Shown here in pieces: positions 42,900 to 52,809 of a stretch of DNA of 64,000 bases. Origin of the DNA: an uncultured Bacilli bacterium (GTDB taxonomy: Bacteria > Bacillota_I > Bacilli_A > RFN20 > CAG-826); NCBI GenBank assembly GCA_934140155.1, contig CAKPBC010000002.1, forward strand, positions 124,001 through 188,000, given 5' to 3'. The notes beneath the pieces were generated by a model. It had not been told where the DNA came from. It was given only the letters and a program-made list of their open reading frames with translations, and did not search any database. Both the position numbers and the translations under genes were made by a program. The stretch's first letter is position 1. Every line of letters starts with the position of its first letter.

Positions 42900-44771
42900 A
42901 TGGATGAAACACTATCTTTAAATGAGAACAATAGTCCTAATAAAAATGATAAAAAAGAATTAACAAAATTTGGAAGATTTATGAATGCTTTAAAAAGTTA
43001 TTTTTCTAAGCCGTCTAATATAATTCTTGTTATATTCGCTATTCTTTTATCTTTAACAGTTATTGTCCCTCTCATTTTCTTAGTATATAACACAGTGATT
43101 GTTCACCAAGGTGAAGTAAGACGATTAGGAACACTTGGCTCATTCACTTTAAATCACTGGTATTCAATTTTCTTTAGTACAAAATATGATTATGCCTTAA
43201 ATGCATTTTACATACCGCTTAAAAACTCAGTACTTATGGCTTTAGTGGCTTGTGTCATTGCAGTAGGCGTTGGAGGAAGCATTGCTTGGCTTATCACAAG
43301 ATCTGACTTCCCAGCCAAAAAGTTTATTTCATTAGTATTTGTATTTCCATATATTATGCCATCATGGTCAATTGCTATGTTCTGGGAAAACTTTTTCAAA
43401 AACAATGTATATCTATATGGTGCGCAAGCTCAAATGGGATTGTTGCAATCATTAACCGGCATTGCTGTCCCGCAAGCCATGGTATACGGATTTTGGCCTT
43501 GCGCTATTTGTTTAGGTATTCACTATGCTCCATTTGCTTACATTTTAATTGGTGGTATTTTACGTAATATGGATGCAAACCTAGAAGAGGCTGCGACAAT
43601 ATTAAAAGCTTCAAGAATGAAAATATTACGTCGCATTACTCTTCCTATTGTAATGCCTGCTTTACTATCAACAGTATTATTAGTATTTGCAAGTTCTGTT
43701 AGTAGTTATACTGTCCCTCAATTTTTAGGATCGAAAGCTAAATTTGTGACTTTATCGTTAGGTATGAAATCAATGATAAACGGATCACAATATAAAGGTC
43801 AAGGTTATGTAATGGCTACGGTATTAATGGTATTTAGTATTGTAATTTTAATGATTAACCAAATGGTCACTAATAGTCGAAGGTCATTTACTACTGTTAC
43901 TGGTAAATCATCTCAAGTTTCATTAGTAAAATTAGGAAAAGTTGGAAAGCCTGTTGTTACCACTCTTGTTTGTGTGTATGCCTCTTTCTTTGCAATTGTT
44001 CCATTAATATCATTTGCTTTGGAATCCTTCTTAATGGTTCCAGGCGATTATTCAACATTTACAACTTACTATTGGACAACAAAAGAAGTTACGGAAAGTT
44101 CAATTACTACTTCCGTTGGTATTTTGCATAATAAAGAAATATGGTCATCCTTCCTAAATTCCTTATTAATATCCGCTGCTTGTGCTTTAATTGCGGGTAC
44201 ATTAGGTATATTAGTTGGATATGGTGTTAGTAAAAGACGTGGTAGCAAGTTAGCAAATTATGTAAGTAATGTTGCTTTCTTACCATACTTAATTCCTGCT
44301 ATGTCATTTGCTACTATTTATTTAATTATTTCTTATACAAAAACATTTAGCTTCTTAAATGGCTCAATATTACTATTAATCTTAGTAGGTTCTATTAAAT
44401 TCTTACCATTTGCTTCTAGATCAGGAACAAACGCTATGCTTCAACTATCTAATGAAATTGAAGAAGCGGCTATAATTGTCGGTGTTCCTTGGTGGAAGAG
44501 AATGATTAAAGTATTATTCCCAATTCAAAAATCAAGTTTCATATCAGGATATTTATTACCATTCGTATCTTGTATGCGTGAGTTAACATTATTCGTATTA
44601 TTAACTGGTTCTAGTACTATTTTAACAGCAGTACTTCAAAACTATGAAAAATACGATTGTACACAAATTAGTAATGGTATCAACTTAATTATTATTGTAT
44701 CTGTTTTGGCTATTAATTTACTTGTTAATAAAATAACCGGAGCGTCAATTGATAAAGGTGTAGGAGGTTAG
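42900..44771 (+). CDS. Fused ABC importer permease (two BPD domains, FbpB/AfuB-type)
   Basis: 623 residues, AAAAGGAG upstream. About 12 hydrophobic segments; two binding-protein-dependent transport domains are fused in one chain, each with an EAA coupling loop: first EEAATILKASRMKILRRITLP, second EEAAIIVGVPWWKRMIKVLFP. Such fused permeases go with one binding protein and one TOBE-type ATPase, as encoded here. Four bases separate it from the ATPase gene. Confidence 0.9.
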   Translation: MDETLSLNENNSPNKNDKKELTKFGRFMNALKSYFSKPSNIILVIFAILLSLTVIVPLIFLVYNTVIVHQGEVRRLGTLGSFTLNHWYSIFFSTKYDYALNAFYIPLKNSVLMALVACVIAVGVGGSIAWLITRSDFPAKKFISLVFVFPYIMPSWSIAMFWENFFKNNVYLYGAQAQMGLLQSLTGIAVPQAMVYGFWPCAICLGIHYAPFAYILIGGILRNMDANLEEAATILKASRMKILRRITLPIVMPALLSTVLLVFASSVSSYTVPQFLGSKAKFVTLSLGMKSMINGSQYKGQGYVMATVLMVFSIVILMINQMVTNSRRSFTTVTGKSSQVSLVKLGKVGKPVVTTLVCVYASFFAIVPLISFALESFLMVPGDYSTFTTYYWTTKEVTESSITTSVGILHNKEIWSSFLNSLLISAACALIAGTLGILVGYGVSKRRGSKLANYVSNVAFLPYLIPAMSFATIYLIISYTKTFSFLNGSILLLILVGSIKFLPFASRSGTNAMLQLSNEIEEAAIIVGVPWWKRMIKVLFPIQKSSFISGYLLPFVSCMRELTLFVLLTGSSTILTAVLQNYEKYDCTQISNGINLIIIVSVLAINLLVNKITGASIDKGVGG

Positions 44772-44775
44772 AAAT

Positions 44776-45888
44776 ATGCCAGAAATTATTTTAAAGAATG
44801 TTACCAAAAGATGGGGGAAATTTGTCGGTGTCGATAATTTAAATATGACTATTAAAGATCGTGGATTCGTAACTTTGCTAGGTCCTTCCGGATGTGGTAA
44901 AACTACTACTCTTCGTATGATTGCGGGTCTAGAAACACCTACTAGTGGTCAAATTATTATTGATGGAGTAACAGTATTCGATTCAGAAAAAGGTATAAAT
45001 ATATCTCCTGCCAAAAGAAATGTCGGATTCTTATTCCAAAATTATGCTTTATGGCCGCATATGACTGTATATCAAAATATTGCTTTCGGATTAGAAAATT
45101 TAAAATGGAAAAAAGAAGATATTAAAGCGCGTGTTGATGAACTATTAAAAATGCTTAAAATTGAAGAGTTCGTTGCTCGTTATCCTAGTGAATTATCCGG
45201 AGGACAACAACAACGTGTTGCTATTGCTAGAACACTTGCACCAAATCCAAAAGTTCTATTTATGGATGAGCCATTGAGTAACTTAGATGCTAAACTCCGT
45301 TTAGAAATGCGTACAGAACTTAAAAGATTACATACCGAAACTAACTCGACATTTGTTTATGTAACGCACGATCAATTAGAAGCTATGACATTAGCTACTG
45401 AAGTATGTTTAATGAAAAATGGTTTATTACAACAATATGATCCACCATTGACTGTATATGCTAAACCAAACAATTTATTTGTTGCTGATTTCGTTGGTAA
45501 TCCTGCAATGAACTTTGTTGAAGCAACAGCAAAAAAATTAGAAAATGGTACATATTTAATAAAATTCCACGATATTGAAACAATATTCACTCCAAATAAT
45601 GAATTTGAATTAAAAAATGAAAATGTTGTATTAGGTATTAGACCAGAATATATCGAAATTACTAAAAAAGGATTACCCGCTAAAGTATATTCTACTTTAC
45701 CGGCTGGTATGGAAACAACAGTTAAAGTTAATCTAGGAAACGATATATTAACATCCGTTGTGTTTGGTATTATCGACTATAAAGTTGATGAAAAAGTAAA
45801 TATTGATTTTAAGGGAAATGGAATTATCTTATTTGATAAAGAATCCACTAACCGCTTAGTTGATGGAAAACTTGAAATTAAAAAATAA
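44776..45888 (+). CDS. ABC importer ATPase with TOBE domain (UgpC/FbpC/AfuC-type)
   Basis: 370 residues, ribosome binding site GGAGG. Walker A GPSGCGKTTT, Q-loop FLFQNYALWPHMTVYQNIAF, signature LSGGQQQRV, Walker B KVLFMDEPLSNLDAKL, switch VTHDQLEAM. Residues about 235-370 form an OB-like TOBE region (VVLGIRPEYIEI). Members energise sugar, polyamine or iron importers. Ends at the bidirectional terminator. Confidence 0.93.
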   Translation: MPEIILKNVTKRWGKFVGVDNLNMTIKDRGFVTLLGPSGCGKTTTLRMIAGLETPTSGQIIIDGVTVFDSEKGINISPAKRNVGFLFQNYALWPHMTVYQNIAFGLENLKWKKEDIKARVDELLKMLKIEEFVARYPSELSGGQQQRVAIARTLAPNPKVLFMDEPLSNLDAKLRLEMRTELKRLHTETNSTFVYVTHDQLEAMTLATEVCLMKNGLLQQYDPPLTVYAKPNNLFVADFVGNPAMNFVEATAKKLENGTYLIKFHDIETIFTPNNEFELKNENVVLGIRPEYIEITKKGLPAKVYSTLPAGMETTVKVNLGNDILTSVVFGIIDYKVDEKVNIDFKGNGIILFDKESTNRLVDGKLEIKK

Positions 45889-45895
45889 GACTTTC

Positions 45896-45928
45896 AAAAA
45901 GCAACATTTTACGATGTTGCTTTTTTTT
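45896..45928. terminator. Bidirectional terminator that contains the MATE gene stop codon
   Basis: AAGCAACAT (45899-45907) pairs with ATGTTGCTT (45914-45922), flanked by A and T runs. The MATE gene stop (45909-45911) lies in the loop, so its last five codons form part of the stem. Confidence 0.9.
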
Positions 45929-47306
45929 GTTCTTTTGTTTTATCTTCTATTTTCAGTTCTTTAAAGAATGATATTGCTAAAGGAATTGCTACAATAAAGC
46001 ACAAAATATCTGCAACCATTTGAGCTAACTCAACACCTTTAAATCCCCATAATGCTTGGAATATAAATAATGTTGGAATAAAGAATAAAGCCTGTCTTCC
46101 AATTGCAAGTATTGTGGCTCTAACTGATTTGCCTGTTGTTTGAAGCATCATGTTTGTGGCTGTGTTAACCCCAAACAAAGGTATGCCAATCGATTGATAA
46201 ATTAATAACTCTTTACCAACTTTCATAAATTCATCATAATTTTCTAAATTTTGATTGCCATTTGCAAATAATTTTATTAAAGAGCCACCAAAGAAAACAC
46301 TTATTAAAGCAAAGCATAAAAGGGTAATCGTACATAAGAAACTGGTAAATAAATATCCTTCTTTAACACGCCAATATTGTTTAGCACCATAATTAATACC
46401 ACATACTGGTTGGAATCCTTGTCCAATACCAATAGCAACTGATATAGCAAATGACATTATACGATTAACAACGGTCATAGCCGCTAAAGAATCAACAGAA
46501 TAATTTATTGCCACAAAGTTTAAAACCGCCACAGAAACAGCGTTTAAGCCTTGTCTAGCCAAAGATGGAAATCCACCATTAACAATGACACCAATAATTT
46601 CTTTATTTAAGGTAAAATATTTTAAATTAATATGAATATTATCTCGTTTAGTCGTGCATATATAAAGTAATCCAAATCCAAGTATTTGACTTACAAATGT
46701 CGACATGCCAGCTCCATAAACTGCATATTGTTTAATTAAAATAGGGTCTAAAAGTATATTTAATACCGCACCAGAACTAATAGCAAGCATTGCTAAAAAA
46801 GCATTGCCCTGATACCTTAATTGATTATTTAAAGTATTAGATGCTGTCATAAATGGTGCACCAAGCAAAATCCAGAACAAATAATCTTTGGCGTATAAAT
46901 AAACATATTCATCCTTATTAGCGGTTAAAAACTTTGCTAAAGGCTCTAAAAATATTAATCCGAAAATAGTTAGTAATAGCCCAAAAGAAAAAGATAATAC
47001 AAATCCTATCGTTGCATATTTTTTAGCCTTATCTATTTGATGTTCACCAATTAAACGCGAAATATAATTACCAGACCCATGTCCAAAGAAAAAGCCGATT
47101 GCTTGAATAATGGCCATAAATGAGAATATTATTCCAACCGCACTTATTGCTTCTTTGGAGTGTTCTACTTTTGTAACAAAAAATGTATCAGCAAAATTAT
47201 ATATGGCGGTAATAAGCATGGAAATAATTGTTGGTATTGATAATTTAAAAATGAGAAATTTAACATTACTAGTTAACATATCTTCATATCGATCTTTTTT
47301 CTTCAT
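45909..47306 (-). CDS. MATE-family efflux transporter (MepA/DinF-like)
   Basis: 465 residues from ATG 47306 with GGCGGTG upstream. Twelve hydrophobic segments in two halves, each opening with a MATE motif (KLSIPTIISMLITAIYNFADTF and NGGFPSLARQGLNAVSVAVLN). IGQGFQPVCGINYGAKQY is the characteristic Q-P-x-x-G-x-N-Y-G element. It exports cationic compounds using a sodium or proton gradient. Substrate unknown. Confidence 0.92.
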   Translation of the reverse strand: MKKKDRYEDMLTSNVKFLIFKLSIPTIISMLITAIYNFADTFFVTKVEHSKEAISAVGIIFSFMAIIQAIGFFFGHGSGNYISRLIGEHQIDKAKKYATIGFVLSFSFGLLLTIFGLIFLEPLAKFLTANKDEYVYLYAKDYLFWILLGAPFMTASNTLNNQLRYQGNAFLAMLAISSGAVLNILLDPILIKQYAVYGAGMSTFVSQILGFGLLYICTTKRDNIHINLKYFTLNKEIIGVIVNGGFPSLARQGLNAVSVAVLNFVAINYSVDSLAAMTVVNRIMSFAISVAIGIGQGFQPVCGINYGAKQYWRVKEGYLFTSFLCTITLLCFALISVFFGGSLIKLFANGNQNLENYDEFMKVGKELLIYQSIGIPLFGVNTATNMMLQTTGKSVRATILAIGRQALFFIPTLFIFQALWGFKGVELAQMVADILCFIVAIPLAISFFKELKIEDKTKEQKKATS

Positions 47307-47376
47307 GCACTTCACCGCCTAACGCCATTAGATTATAACACCACTTATAATAATATTATAAGTATTTTTTTAATAT

Positions 47377-49938
47377 TTATTTAAAGTGACGAATTAACTT
47401 AATTAACTCATTAATTGCTAATGGAACAAAAGAAAAAGAAAGTACAAGCGCCCATTCTTTAATATCAAGAGTGGAAAATCCAAAAATAGTTTGAAAAAAT
47501 GGAATAAATAATATGATAAATAATAGCAAAAATGAAATTATTAAAGAGGCAATCAAATACTTATTATGTCCATTACTTTTTGAAAAAGCTGAATACTTGT
47601 TTGATCTTTGATTAAATGAATGAATAAGTTGTGAAAACGCTAAAACACAAAACGCCATAGTTTGGCCTTTAATATTAGAAAATTCAAAATCGTATCCTTC
47701 TATAAGATTTTTTCTAAATCCTAAGAAATAACTAAATAAAGTAATAAGAGCAATAATGACACCATTAAATATTACTCGCTTAATTAATGGTTTATCTAAA
47801 AATGAATCATTACGTTTGGGTTTTTCTAATAATATGTCTTTAGTTGCGGGATCAACACCTAAGGCCAGAGCAGGCAACGTATCAGTGGCTAAATTCACCC
47901 ATAATATTTGAATCGCAGTAACTGGCATAAAACGAAATCCTAAAAGCATAGCAATAACTAGTGTTAATATCTCTCCAACATTACCCGCTAACAAGAATTG
48001 AATAACTTTTTGAATGTTTTTAAATACTTTTCTTCCTTCAAAAATAGCGTCTACTAAGCTTGGAAAATCATCATTTAATAAAATCATATCAGACGCATCT
48101 TTAGCAACATCCGTTCCGCTTTTGCCCATAGCAATACCAATATCCGCAGCTTTAAGTGATGGAGCGTCATTAACTCCATCACCAATCATAGCTACTACTT
48201 CGCCATTACTTTTAAATGCTTTTACTATTCTTAATTTATCATAAGGAGAAACACGTGCAAAAATATTATGATTTTTTGTTAGTTCTCCTAATTGCTTATC
48301 ATCAATATTCATCAAATCATAGCCAGTGATAGCTTTGTTTTCATAAGCGCCTATTTCTTTAGCAACTGTTTCCGCTGTTAAGGGGTTGTCTCCTGTAATA
48401 ATTGCAGTTCTAATGCCTGCTTTTTTAGTTTTTAGCAAAATGTTTTTAACATCTTCTCTTGGAGGATCAACCATCGCTACTAACCCAATATAAATTAGAT
48501 TATTATCAAGATTATTAAAATCATTTTGATTAGATTCTTTTTTAGCAAATACTAAGACTCGGCATGCCTTAAGAGCAAATTCATTACATTTTTGAATTAT
48601 TTCTTTTTTTCTATTATCAGACATCATTTCTTTAGCATTTTCAACATATTCATAACTACAATTGGGTAATATTTCTTCTGCAGCGCCTTTAGTAAACACT
48701 TCATATAAATTATTTTTAACTAAAACTGTCATCTTTTTTCGTTCACTATCAAAAGCTAATTCTTTTAAACGTTCATAAATGTTATTAATTTGTACGTATT
48801 TTTGATTTAAATATTCCGCTAAAGCAACTTCTGTTGGATCACCAATAAAATCATTATTTTGTTTTTTAACATTATTACATAATGCCATACATTTTTCTAA
48901 TTCAAATTTATTATTAGTAACAATCTTAACGACATTCATTTTATTTTGTGTTAATGTTCCTGTTTTATCAGAACAAATTACTGATGTACTACCTAATGTT
49001 TCTACTGATGGTAATTTTCTTATTAACACTTGCTTTTTTGCCATTCGCTCTACGCCTATTGCTAATACAATTGTGGCAGTTGCTGGTAATCCTTCTGGAA
49101 TAATGGAAATAGCTAAAGCCATTGAAGTAAGTAACAATGGTTCAAAATCTTGTCCATTAATTATTCCAATTATAAATAGCATTGCACATAATACAATGCC
49201 AATTATAGAAAGAATTTTACCAACAGATTCCAACTTCTTTTTTAAAGGAGTATTTAATTCTCCTTGATTAGATAGCATATGAGCAATATGTCCGACTTCT
49301 GTATCCATACCAATTTTAGTTACTACTCCTAAGCCATGTCCATATGTAACAAGTGAAGACGCATAAGCCATATTAATACGATCCGCTAAAGGGGTGGAAG
49401 AATCTAAAATCACATCAGCGTTTTTATTAACTGCTAAAGATTCTCCAGTTAAAGAAGATTCTATAACTCTTAACCCCGAAGAAGAAATTAAACGCATATC
49501 AGCGGGAATAAGGTCTCCTTCTTCTAAAACAATAATATCTCCCACTACAATATTTTTAGATAATATACTATTTATATCATTATTTCTTAATACTTTCGTA
49601 TAATTTGGCGATAATTCTTTTAATGATGCAATCGCATTTTCAGCTTTATATTCTTGCATTATACCAATAATGGTATCAATAAAAATAATTATCAAAATAA
49701 TGATGCCTTCTAAATTATCTTTCATTATAAAAGAAAGAATACTAGCGATAAAAAGTATTAACACCATAGCGTCTAATAATTGATTTATTAAAATTTTCCA
49801 AATAGTCTTGTGTTTAGTTTTTTTTAGTTCATTTGTTTTATCTTTATTAAATCTTTCATTCACTTCAATACTTGTTAAGCCACTTGTTCTACTTTTTAAT
49901 TTTGTTAATACTAATTCTTTTTTCTCATCATAGTACAT
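47377..49938 (-). CDS. P-type calcium-transporting ATPase (PII type)
   Basis: 853 residues from ATG 49938 (MYYDEKKELVLTKLKSRTSG) with TAGGTGAT upstream; the frame extends to 50013 over a terminator, which I reject. Cation_ATPase_N region, then TGES in the actuator, IPEGLPA in helix 4, phosphorylation site DKTGTLTQNKM, MIGDGVNDAPSLKAADIGIA, and a helix 6 with WVNLATDTLPALALG. These are SERCA/PMCA-like features for Ca export; Mn is possible. Confidence 0.93.
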   Translation of the reverse strand: MYYDEKKELVLTKLKSRTSGLTSIEVNERFNKDKTNELKKTKHKTIWKILINQLLDAMVLILFIASILSFIMKDNLEGIIILIIIFIDTIIGIMQEYKAENAIASLKELSPNYTKVLRNNDINSILSKNIVVGDIIVLEEGDLIPADMRLISSSGLRVIESSLTGESLAVNKNADVILDSSTPLADRINMAYASSLVTYGHGLGVVTKIGMDTEVGHIAHMLSNQGELNTPLKKKLESVGKILSIIGIVLCAMLFIIGIINGQDFEPLLLTSMALAISIIPEGLPATATIVLAIGVERMAKKQVLIRKLPSVETLGSTSVICSDKTGTLTQNKMNVVKIVTNNKFELEKCMALCNNVKKQNNDFIGDPTEVALAEYLNQKYVQINNIYERLKELAFDSERKKMTVLVKNNLYEVFTKGAAEEILPNCSYEYVENAKEMMSDNRKKEIIQKCNEFALKACRVLVFAKKESNQNDFNNLDNNLIYIGLVAMVDPPREDVKNILLKTKKAGIRTAIITGDNPLTAETVAKEIGAYENKAITGYDLMNIDDKQLGELTKNHNIFARVSPYDKLRIVKAFKSNGEVVAMIGDGVNDAPSLKAADIGIAMGKSGTDVAKDASDMILLNDDFPSLVDAIFEGRKVFKNIQKVIQFLLAGNVGEILTLVIAMLLGFRFMPVTAIQILWVNLATDTLPALALGVDPATKDILLEKPKRNDSFLDKPLIKRVIFNGVIIALITLFSYFLGFRKNLIEGYDFEFSNIKGQTMAFCVLAFSQLIHSFNQRSNKYSAFSKSNGHNKYLIASLIISFLLLFIILFIPFFQTIFGFSTLDIKEWALVLSFSFVPLAINELIKLIRHFK

Positions 49939-49973
49939 ATTATCACCTAGTAAAACAATATGATTTTGAGCAT

Positions 49974-50007
49974 AAAAAAAGACACTAATTGAAAATACAT
50001 TAGTGTC
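49974..50007 (-). terminator. Terminator after the 118-residue membrane protein gene
   Basis: On the minus strand GACACTAAT (49999-50007) pairs with ATTAGTGTC (49981-49989), then seven T (49974-49980). It lies 10 bases past the stop and just before the P-type ATPase leader. Confidence 0.9.
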
Positions 50008-50016
50008 TAACATTAA

Positions 50017-50373
50017 TTACTTATTGATTTCTTCTTGTTTTAAACAAAGCATCATAATTCCAGCAATAATTCCAAATAAAGAATTAAATATAATTAATAA
50101 TATACCTGGAGCAATATACATACTTTTCTTTGTGGCTTTCTTTAAAACTAATAATGCATATACTCCACTACCAACTGAGGTAAGCAAAGAAATTATGCCT
50201 TGTGTTCTTAACATACTTATAACATTTTCTGCAGTCAAATTTAATCCAAGATTAGCGTAAATTTCTTGATACATTTGCACAGTAGTTTCTTGTGGAAATA
50301 AATTTGTTATAGCTGAGATTACCATTATGACGATACTAATTATAACAAGTATCTTAATTGTTTTCTTATTCAT
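50017..50373 (-). CDS. Small membrane protein of unknown function
   Basis: 118 residues, ribosome binding site AGAAGGAGGG. Three hydrophobic segments: about residues 6-26, 60-78 (GIISLLTSVGSGVYALLVL) and 86-110 (GILLIIFNSLFGIIAGIMML). The tetraspan-like pattern recalls DUF4064-type Firmicutes proteins but I cannot assign it firmly. Monocistronic, with its own terminator. Confidence 0.72.
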   Translation of the reverse strand: MNKKTIKILVIISIVIMVISAITNLFPQETTVQMYQEIYANLGLNLTAENVISMLRTQGIISLLTSVGSGVYALLVLKKATKKSMYIAPGILLIIFNSLFGIIAGIMMLCLKQEEINK

Positions 50374-50447
50374 TTTGTAGCCCTCCTTCTATTTAATATT
50401 ACCATATAAAGTTAATACAACACTACTACTTTTAAATCAATTTTTGT

Positions 50448-51533
50448 TTATACTTTTAAATTTTGTACACCCAAACGTAATAAAGATTTAACAGCTTTTG
50501 TTAAGAAGTTTTTTGTATCTTTATCTAATTTAGTTGCTGAATTAACAACAGCAGGCAAACTATTTTGCCATTCTTCTTGCGATTGAGGAAGAATATTGAC
50601 ATTATCCACATCAATTAAACTATAAAGAGAATTTACAAAACGTTCTCGATCTTGTTCCGACATTGATCTAACCCACATATTCAAAGTACGATCTAAATAT
50701 CTTGCACTTGGTGTTATAGCTTTAATATAAATAAAATCTTTATCTTTAATCATCCAAGAAAATGGATCATGTTGCCAAATTCCAAAGCGATCACTTTTAA
50801 GAACTTTCATTTCTCCACAATTTTCTAATAACATTCCAACAAGAGAAGATTGTGGTAAAGTCTTTTCGATACGGTCACTAATAGAAATAAAGTTTTCACT
50901 CTTTAAAGCCATTTCTAAGAATCCTGGGCCATCATGAGAATAAACCTTAGCTATACGCCTCTTATATTCTTCATTTGCATTGGCAGCAGCATAAATTGCT
51001 AAATTGCCACCTTTTGAATGGCCACCAACACGAATATTTCCTGTTAAGTGTTTTGCGGCTTTATCTAAATATTTTTTGGCATCTTCTTGAGAAGGAACAG
51101 GATATTGAAATGCCATATTAAAATTTTCTTTCCAACCAGCTAAACTAGAATCAGTTCCACGAAAAGCAACATAAGATTCATTATCATTTAATTGAAAACT
51201 AATCGCTGAAAACTGTTTTTCTTTGTCTTTATTTTTATCCCAGCGCTCAACAAAGCCTTTAACAATCACATTGCGATATCTTGGACTAGAAACCAAAGCA
51301 ACAAACAAACGCTTTGTATCTTCTTGATCATATACATCCCAAAATAGTTCTTTAAAATATTCGGCGCGGAAAAGATCTTTTAACTTAATTCCTTTCCAAC
51401 TATAAACACTTTTAAGTTCTTTTGGCCAATGAAAATAAGAAACCCAAGATAAAATTAAACTATCTGCAGTTTTAAAATCTAATTTATCGAATGTCTCTAA
51501 TGTTTGTTCTGCATAATTAACAATATTATCCAT
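50448..51533 (-). CDS. Mbeg1-like alpha/beta hydrolase (DUF2974)
   Basis: 361 residues, ribosome binding site GTAGGAGG. The lipase-like nucleophile elbow is GGHSKGGNLAIYAA (catalytic Ser), preceded by SYVAFRGTDSSLAGWKENFNM and followed by YSHDGPGF with a likely catalytic Asp; His at FGIWQHDPFSW may complete the triad. Matches the DUF2974/Mbeg1-like family of Gram-positive hydrolases of unknown substrate. No signal peptide, so cytoplasmic. Confidence 0.9.
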   Translation of the reverse strand: MDNIVNYAEQTLETFDKLDFKTADSLILSWVSYFHWPKELKSVYSWKGIKLKDLFRAEYFKELFWDVYDQEDTKRLFVALVSSPRYRNVIVKGFVERWDKNKDKEKQFSAISFQLNDNESYVAFRGTDSSLAGWKENFNMAFQYPVPSQEDAKKYLDKAAKHLTGNIRVGGHSKGGNLAIYAAANANEEYKRRIAKVYSHDGPGFLEMALKSENFISISDRIEKTLPQSSLVGMLLENCGEMKVLKSDRFGIWQHDPFSWMIKDKDFIYIKAITPSARYLDRTLNMWVRSMSEQDRERFVNSLYSLIDVDNVNILPQSQEEWQNSLPAVVNSATKLDKDTKNFLTKAVKSLLRLGVQNLKV

Positions 51534-51582
51534 TTATGTTCCTCCTACTGCTTTGAAATAATGGATTAATAACTACAGCTAA

Positions 51583-52809
51583 TTAAAAAGCCCAGTTTCC
51601 ATCTTTAAATATTTGTACTTGTTTGCCTTCTTTAGTAGTACCTACAATTGATAAGTCTTTAGTGCCAATCATAAAATCAACATGAATCATGGAATCATTA
51701 ACACCCATTTGTCTAATTTCTTCTAAAGAGTATTTTTCAAAATCTTTAATACAATTTGGGAATCCCATTCCTAATGCTAAATGGCAAGAAGCATTTTCAT
51801 CGAATAAAGTATTATAGAATAAGATATTCAAATTAGAAATTGGTGAATCGTATGGAATTAAAGCTACTTCACCTAACATAGTAGCGCCTTCATCCATACT
51901 TACCATTTCACGTAACACGTGTTCATTCTTTTCCGCATGAACATCAACAACTTTACCATGTTCAAATTTAATCCAGAAATTTTCAATTAATTGTCCTTTA
52001 TAAGATAAAGGTTTTGATGAATAAACAATTCCTTCAATATCTCCTCTTTTTGGAGTAGTAAAGCATTCTTCACTCGGAATATTAGGATTGAAATAAACTT
52101 TATTACCAAGAGTTTCTTCTCCTCCACCAATAAACAAAGCATTTTCAATTAAGCCCACAGTAAAATCTGTACCATTACTTGCTTTATAAGTTAAAGATTT
52201 TAAATGTAAACTATTTAAATAATTGCAGCGATGTAATAAATCTTCATTATGTTTTTTCCAAGCTTCAATTGGATTTTCATCAACACGTGACGTGTATAAG
52301 ATTGCTTCCCAAAGTTTTTCCATCGCTTGGCTTACACTTAAATTAGGGAATACTTTTTTTGCCCATTTCTTACCTGGAACAGCGGCAATACACCATTGAT
52401 ATTTGTTTTCCATTGCATCACGGTAAGGTTTAATTAATGGATATCTAATTCTTTGAGCTTCCGCAGATTTCTTTTCATTCATTCCTTTTAAGCCATCAGG
52501 ATCTTCACTATCAAGCCAAATTAATGCTGGTAAGGTTAGAGAATTATGTTTTAATTTTTCTTCTTCCCATTTTTCTAGTGTTGCTAATGTTTTAACACTA
52601 CAATATTTATTATGAACTTTTGCTAATGGTTGATAAGACCATTCGATGGTTACTTTTCTTGCACCAAATTTATAGCAATACTCAGTGACCATTTTTACAA
52701 ATTCTGGTTGATCAAGATCACATCTAATTATTACATCTTGGCCTTTTTGGACATTAATACCTGTTTTTGCAATTAATTCGGCATATTTTTTTAAAACAGA
52801 TTTTTTCAT
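51583..52809 (-). CDS. ampS: M29-family aminopeptidase
   Basis: 408 residues. Thermophilic-type metalloaminopeptidase with two metals. Ligand candidates: Glu in PSEECFTTP, Glu in LGEVALIPY, His in CHLALGMGF, His and Asp in IHVDFMIG, the usual AmpS/PepS arrangement. Releases N-terminal residues from peptides in the cytoplasm, a natural partner to Opp uptake. Its ATG overlaps the rnr stop (TAATG). Confidence 0.92.
   Translation of the reverse strand: MKKSVLKKYAELIAKTGINVQKGQDVIIRCDLDQPEFVKMVTEYCYKFGARKVTIEWSYQPLAKVHNKYCSVKTLATLEKWEEEKLKHNSLTLPALIWLDSEDPDGLKGMNEKKSAEAQRIRYPLIKPYRDAMENKYQWCIAAVPGKKWAKKVFPNLSVSQAMEKLWEAILYTSRVDENPIEAWKKHNEDLLHRCNYLNSLHLKSLTYKASNGTDFTVGLIENALFIGGGEETLGNKVYFNPNIPSEECFTTPKRGDIEGIVYSSKPLSYKGQLIENFWIKFEHGKVVDVHAEKNEHVLREMVSMDEGATMLGEVALIPYDSPISNLNILFYNTLFDENASCHLALGMGFPNCIKDFEKYSLEEIRQMGVNDSMIHVDFMIGTKDLSIVGTTKEGKQVQIFKDGNWAF

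Noticed and set aside
41582..45888. Ferric iron transporter
   Set aside because: Architecture alone supports it; no Tyr pair seen in the binding protein and carbon-type cre sites are present, so I left substrate open.
49939..50013. N-terminal extension of the P-type ATPase
   Set aside because: It overlaps the terminator at 49974-50007; ATG 49938 has TAGGTGAT and gives a normal N-terminus.
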